Positions 62,854-64,000 of a DNA stretch of 64,000 bases are shown one piece after another. Numbering within the stretch: the stretch's first letter is position 1; every line of letters begins with the position of its first letter. The notes under the pieces were generated by a model. It worked only from the letters and a program-made list of their open reading frames with translations. It had not been told where the DNA came from and did not search any database. Source of the DNA: Egibacteraceae bacterium (GTDB taxonomy: Bacteria; Actinomycetota; Nitriliruptoria; Euzebyales; Egibacteraceae); NCBI GenBank assembly GCA_030447925.1, contig JAUJNX010000002.1, positions 62,001 to 126,000 of the forward strand, read 5' to 3'. The position numbers and the translations under genes are program-made.

Positions 62854-63408
62854 GTGGCGGACGCCGCGAGTCAGGGCACCAGCCAGGACACGACCCGGGT
62901 CGACCACGTCGGCCTGCTCGAGGGGATGCGGCGGGCAGCGTCGCCGCGGTCAGGGGCCACCCCATCCATCCGATGCTCATCCCGCTGCCGATCGGCTTCC
63001 TGGTCGCGGGGCTGGCGGCCGACGTCGCGTACTGGCTGGGCGGCGACGCCTTCTTCGCCCGCGCCGCGGTCCTGCTGATCGCCGGCGGGGTGCTCGCCGG
63101 GCTGGTCGCGCCGCGCCCGGCATGGTCGACTGGTTCGCGATCCGGCGCGCCCGCACGAGCCGGGTCGGGCAGGTCCACGCGCTGGGCAACGCGGTCCTGC
63201 TGACCGTCGCGGGGGCGAACTGGATCCTGCGCACCGTCGCGGAGAGCGCCGAGGCGGCGGTGCTGCCCTGGGGCCTGGCGCTGTCGCTGCTCAGCGGTGC
63301 GCTGCTGCTGGTCACGGGGTGGGCGGGGGCGAGATGTCCTACCGTCACCTGATCGGGGTGACGCCGGTGCAGGCCGCGCGCCGGCCGCACGCCGCGCGCC
63401 TGGAGTAG
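62854..63408 (+). pseudogene. DUF2231 membrane protein, three frame breaks
   Basis: Start GTG 62854, with AGGGGG upstream (VADAASQGTSQDTTRVDHVG). The family-like sequence then continues in a second frame (HPIHPMLIPLPIGFLVAGLA, two membrane spans), a third (GMVDWFAIRRARTSRVGQVH and two more spans) and finally GGEMSYRHLIGVTPVQAARR to TAG 63408. The breaks fall near 62940, 63117 and 63325 (the last in a run of G). With three indels corrected, it is a normal four-span DUF2231 protein of about 185 residues. Function of the family is unknown. Confidence 0.7.
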
Positions 63409-63411
63409 CCG

Positions 63412-63933
63412 TCAGGGCCGGCGGCCGCCGGGAGGGTCGGCGAGCCGCCGGTAGCGGGCGCGGAACCACACGAGCGGGTCGAGGTCGCCGACGTCGACCC
63501 GCTCCACCGTGCCGCGGACCAGCAGCGCGTAGCCCGCCGGGGCGGCGTCCTGGAGGCGGCAGGCCAGGCGCGTCACCACGCCGTCCAGGAGCGGCCCGTG
63601 CGGGGACGGCGTCGTGGCGATGCCGGCGAACGGCCCGCCCGGTGCGGGGACGCGCCAGGCGAAGCGGTCGGCGAGGGCGCGCTCACCCTGGCCGAGCACG
63701 TGCACGACGAAGGCGCCGGTCGCCTCGACCTGGTCCCACAGATCCGTGAGGTCGCCGACCAGGCCGAGGACCAGGGCGGGATCACCCTCGGCGACGAGGG
63801 CCGAGGACACGGTCAGCCCGGCGCGGTCGCGCCCCTCCCCCGCCGTCCACAAGGTGACGGGGGCCGCGAGGCGCCCGCGCACCCGGCGGATCGGGTCCCG
63901 CGCCTCCGGCGGGTCGGCGAAGGGGTCGCTCAC
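63412..63933 (-). CDS. Flavin reductase-like FMN-binding protein
   Basis: 173 residues from GTG 63933. The FMN split-barrel pattern is visible: APVTLWTAGEGRDRAGLTVS, LVLGLVGDLTDLWDQVEATG, FVVHVLGQGERALADRFAWR, and a C-terminal barrel strand with DPLVWFRARYRRL. Family members reduce or bind FMN for partner monooxygenases; the partner here is unknown. The start overlaps a probable upstream gene (GTGA). Convergent with the DUF2231 gene, stops 3 bases apart. Confidence 0.82.
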   Translation of the reverse strand: MSDPFADPPEARDPIRRVRGRLAAPVTLWTAGEGRDRAGLTVSSALVAEGDPALVLGLVGDLTDLWDQVEATGAFVVHVLGQGERALADRFAWRVPAPGGPFAGIATTPSPHGPLLDGVVTRLACRLQDAAPAGYALLVRGTVERVDVGDLDPLVWFRARYRRLADPPGGRRP

Positions 63934-64000
63934 GCGGCGGGCCGGGCAGCGCGCGTCGGGGTCGGGGTCGGGGTCCGGGTCGGGGTCGGGGGCCGCCGGG
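63930..64000 (-). CDS. Possible 3' end of a gene with a Thr-Pro repeat tail (partial)
   Basis: On the minus strand a TGA at 63930-63932 overlaps the flavin reductase GTG, and the frame upstream is open to the window edge. It reads a Thr-Pro alternation encoded by about six copies of a (GTCGGG)-type hexamer (63957-63990). Only about 23 codons are visible, so this could equally be noncoding repeat. Confidence 0.3.
   Translation of the reverse strand, partial: RRPPTPTRTPTPTPTRAARPAA

Overview
The window is about 64 kb of very GC-rich DNA with dense genes. Conserved gene order (lepA/rpsT/holA/leuS; rplU-rpmA-obgE-proB-proA-nadD-LCP-rsfS; mreB-rne; folC-ndk; valS; clpX-clpP-tig), an F420-type LLM oxidoreductase, a DUF4916-type Nudix protein, a class E sortase and many GTG starts point to the Actinomycetota. 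It is probably a deep-branching lineage such as Nitriliruptoria/Euzebyia-like or Thermoleophilia-like organisms. Genus cannot be read from the sequence alone.

Layout. 0-10 kb: 3' part of a PHP-type phosphoesterase, a coupled unknown gene with a tandemly duplicated 3' end, a secreted M14 metallopeptidase, and a sugar ABC importer operon (binding protein, two permeases, GH43 glycosidase) without its own ATPase. 9-22 kb: hemW-lepA, rpsT, a HAD hydrolase whose 3' end is lost, a MoxR-DUF58-transglutaminase group whose last two genes are frameshifted, holA, Nudix, leuS and tRNA-Ala(GGC). 22-28 kb: a VapBC toxin-antitoxin pair whose toxin gene runs into the tRNA, a DUF1772 membrane protein, a secreted S8 peptidase, a small unknown protein and an LLM oxidoreductase. 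28-38 kb: the rsfS-LCP-nadD and proA/proB-obgE-rpmA-rplU housekeeping block, interrupted by a second MoxR/VWA pair, plus a coiled-coil protein, a C2H2 mini-protein and a stand-alone Clp_N-like protein. 38-46 kb: two GT4 glycosyltransferases, a long RNase E/G gene with a 63-bp tandem repeat and a long leader, and mreB without mreC/mreD/PBP2/rodA. 46-51 kb: HTH_42 glycosylase-like protein, VOC protein, a CGNR regulator read through into an NAD(P)-binding protein, a RadC-type protein, ndk and folC. 51-56 kb: a cassette of Tat-exported proteins (polyamine-type binding protein, two ferritin-like proteins, flavin amine oxidase) with a class E sortase. 56-64 kb: valS, clpX, clpP, tig, a frameshifted DUF2231 membrane protein and a flavin reductase.

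Two themes cut across the window. First, single-base frame breaks recur in otherwise well-conserved genes (DUF58, transglutaminase, rne, DUF2231, possibly mreB and the CGNR gene). They lie mostly in G/C runs, and because one is in a probably important gene (rne) they look more like consensus indels than decay. Second, at least nine genes (nadD, folC, holA, ndk, vapB, lepA, the CGNR gene and two unknown genes) have a -10-like hexamer (most often TAGACT) 6-8 bases before the start codon and no Shine-Dalgarno sequence. This is the layout of leaderless transcripts. The strongest candidate for an undescribed system is the 51-56 kb extracytoplasmic amine-oxidation cassette.
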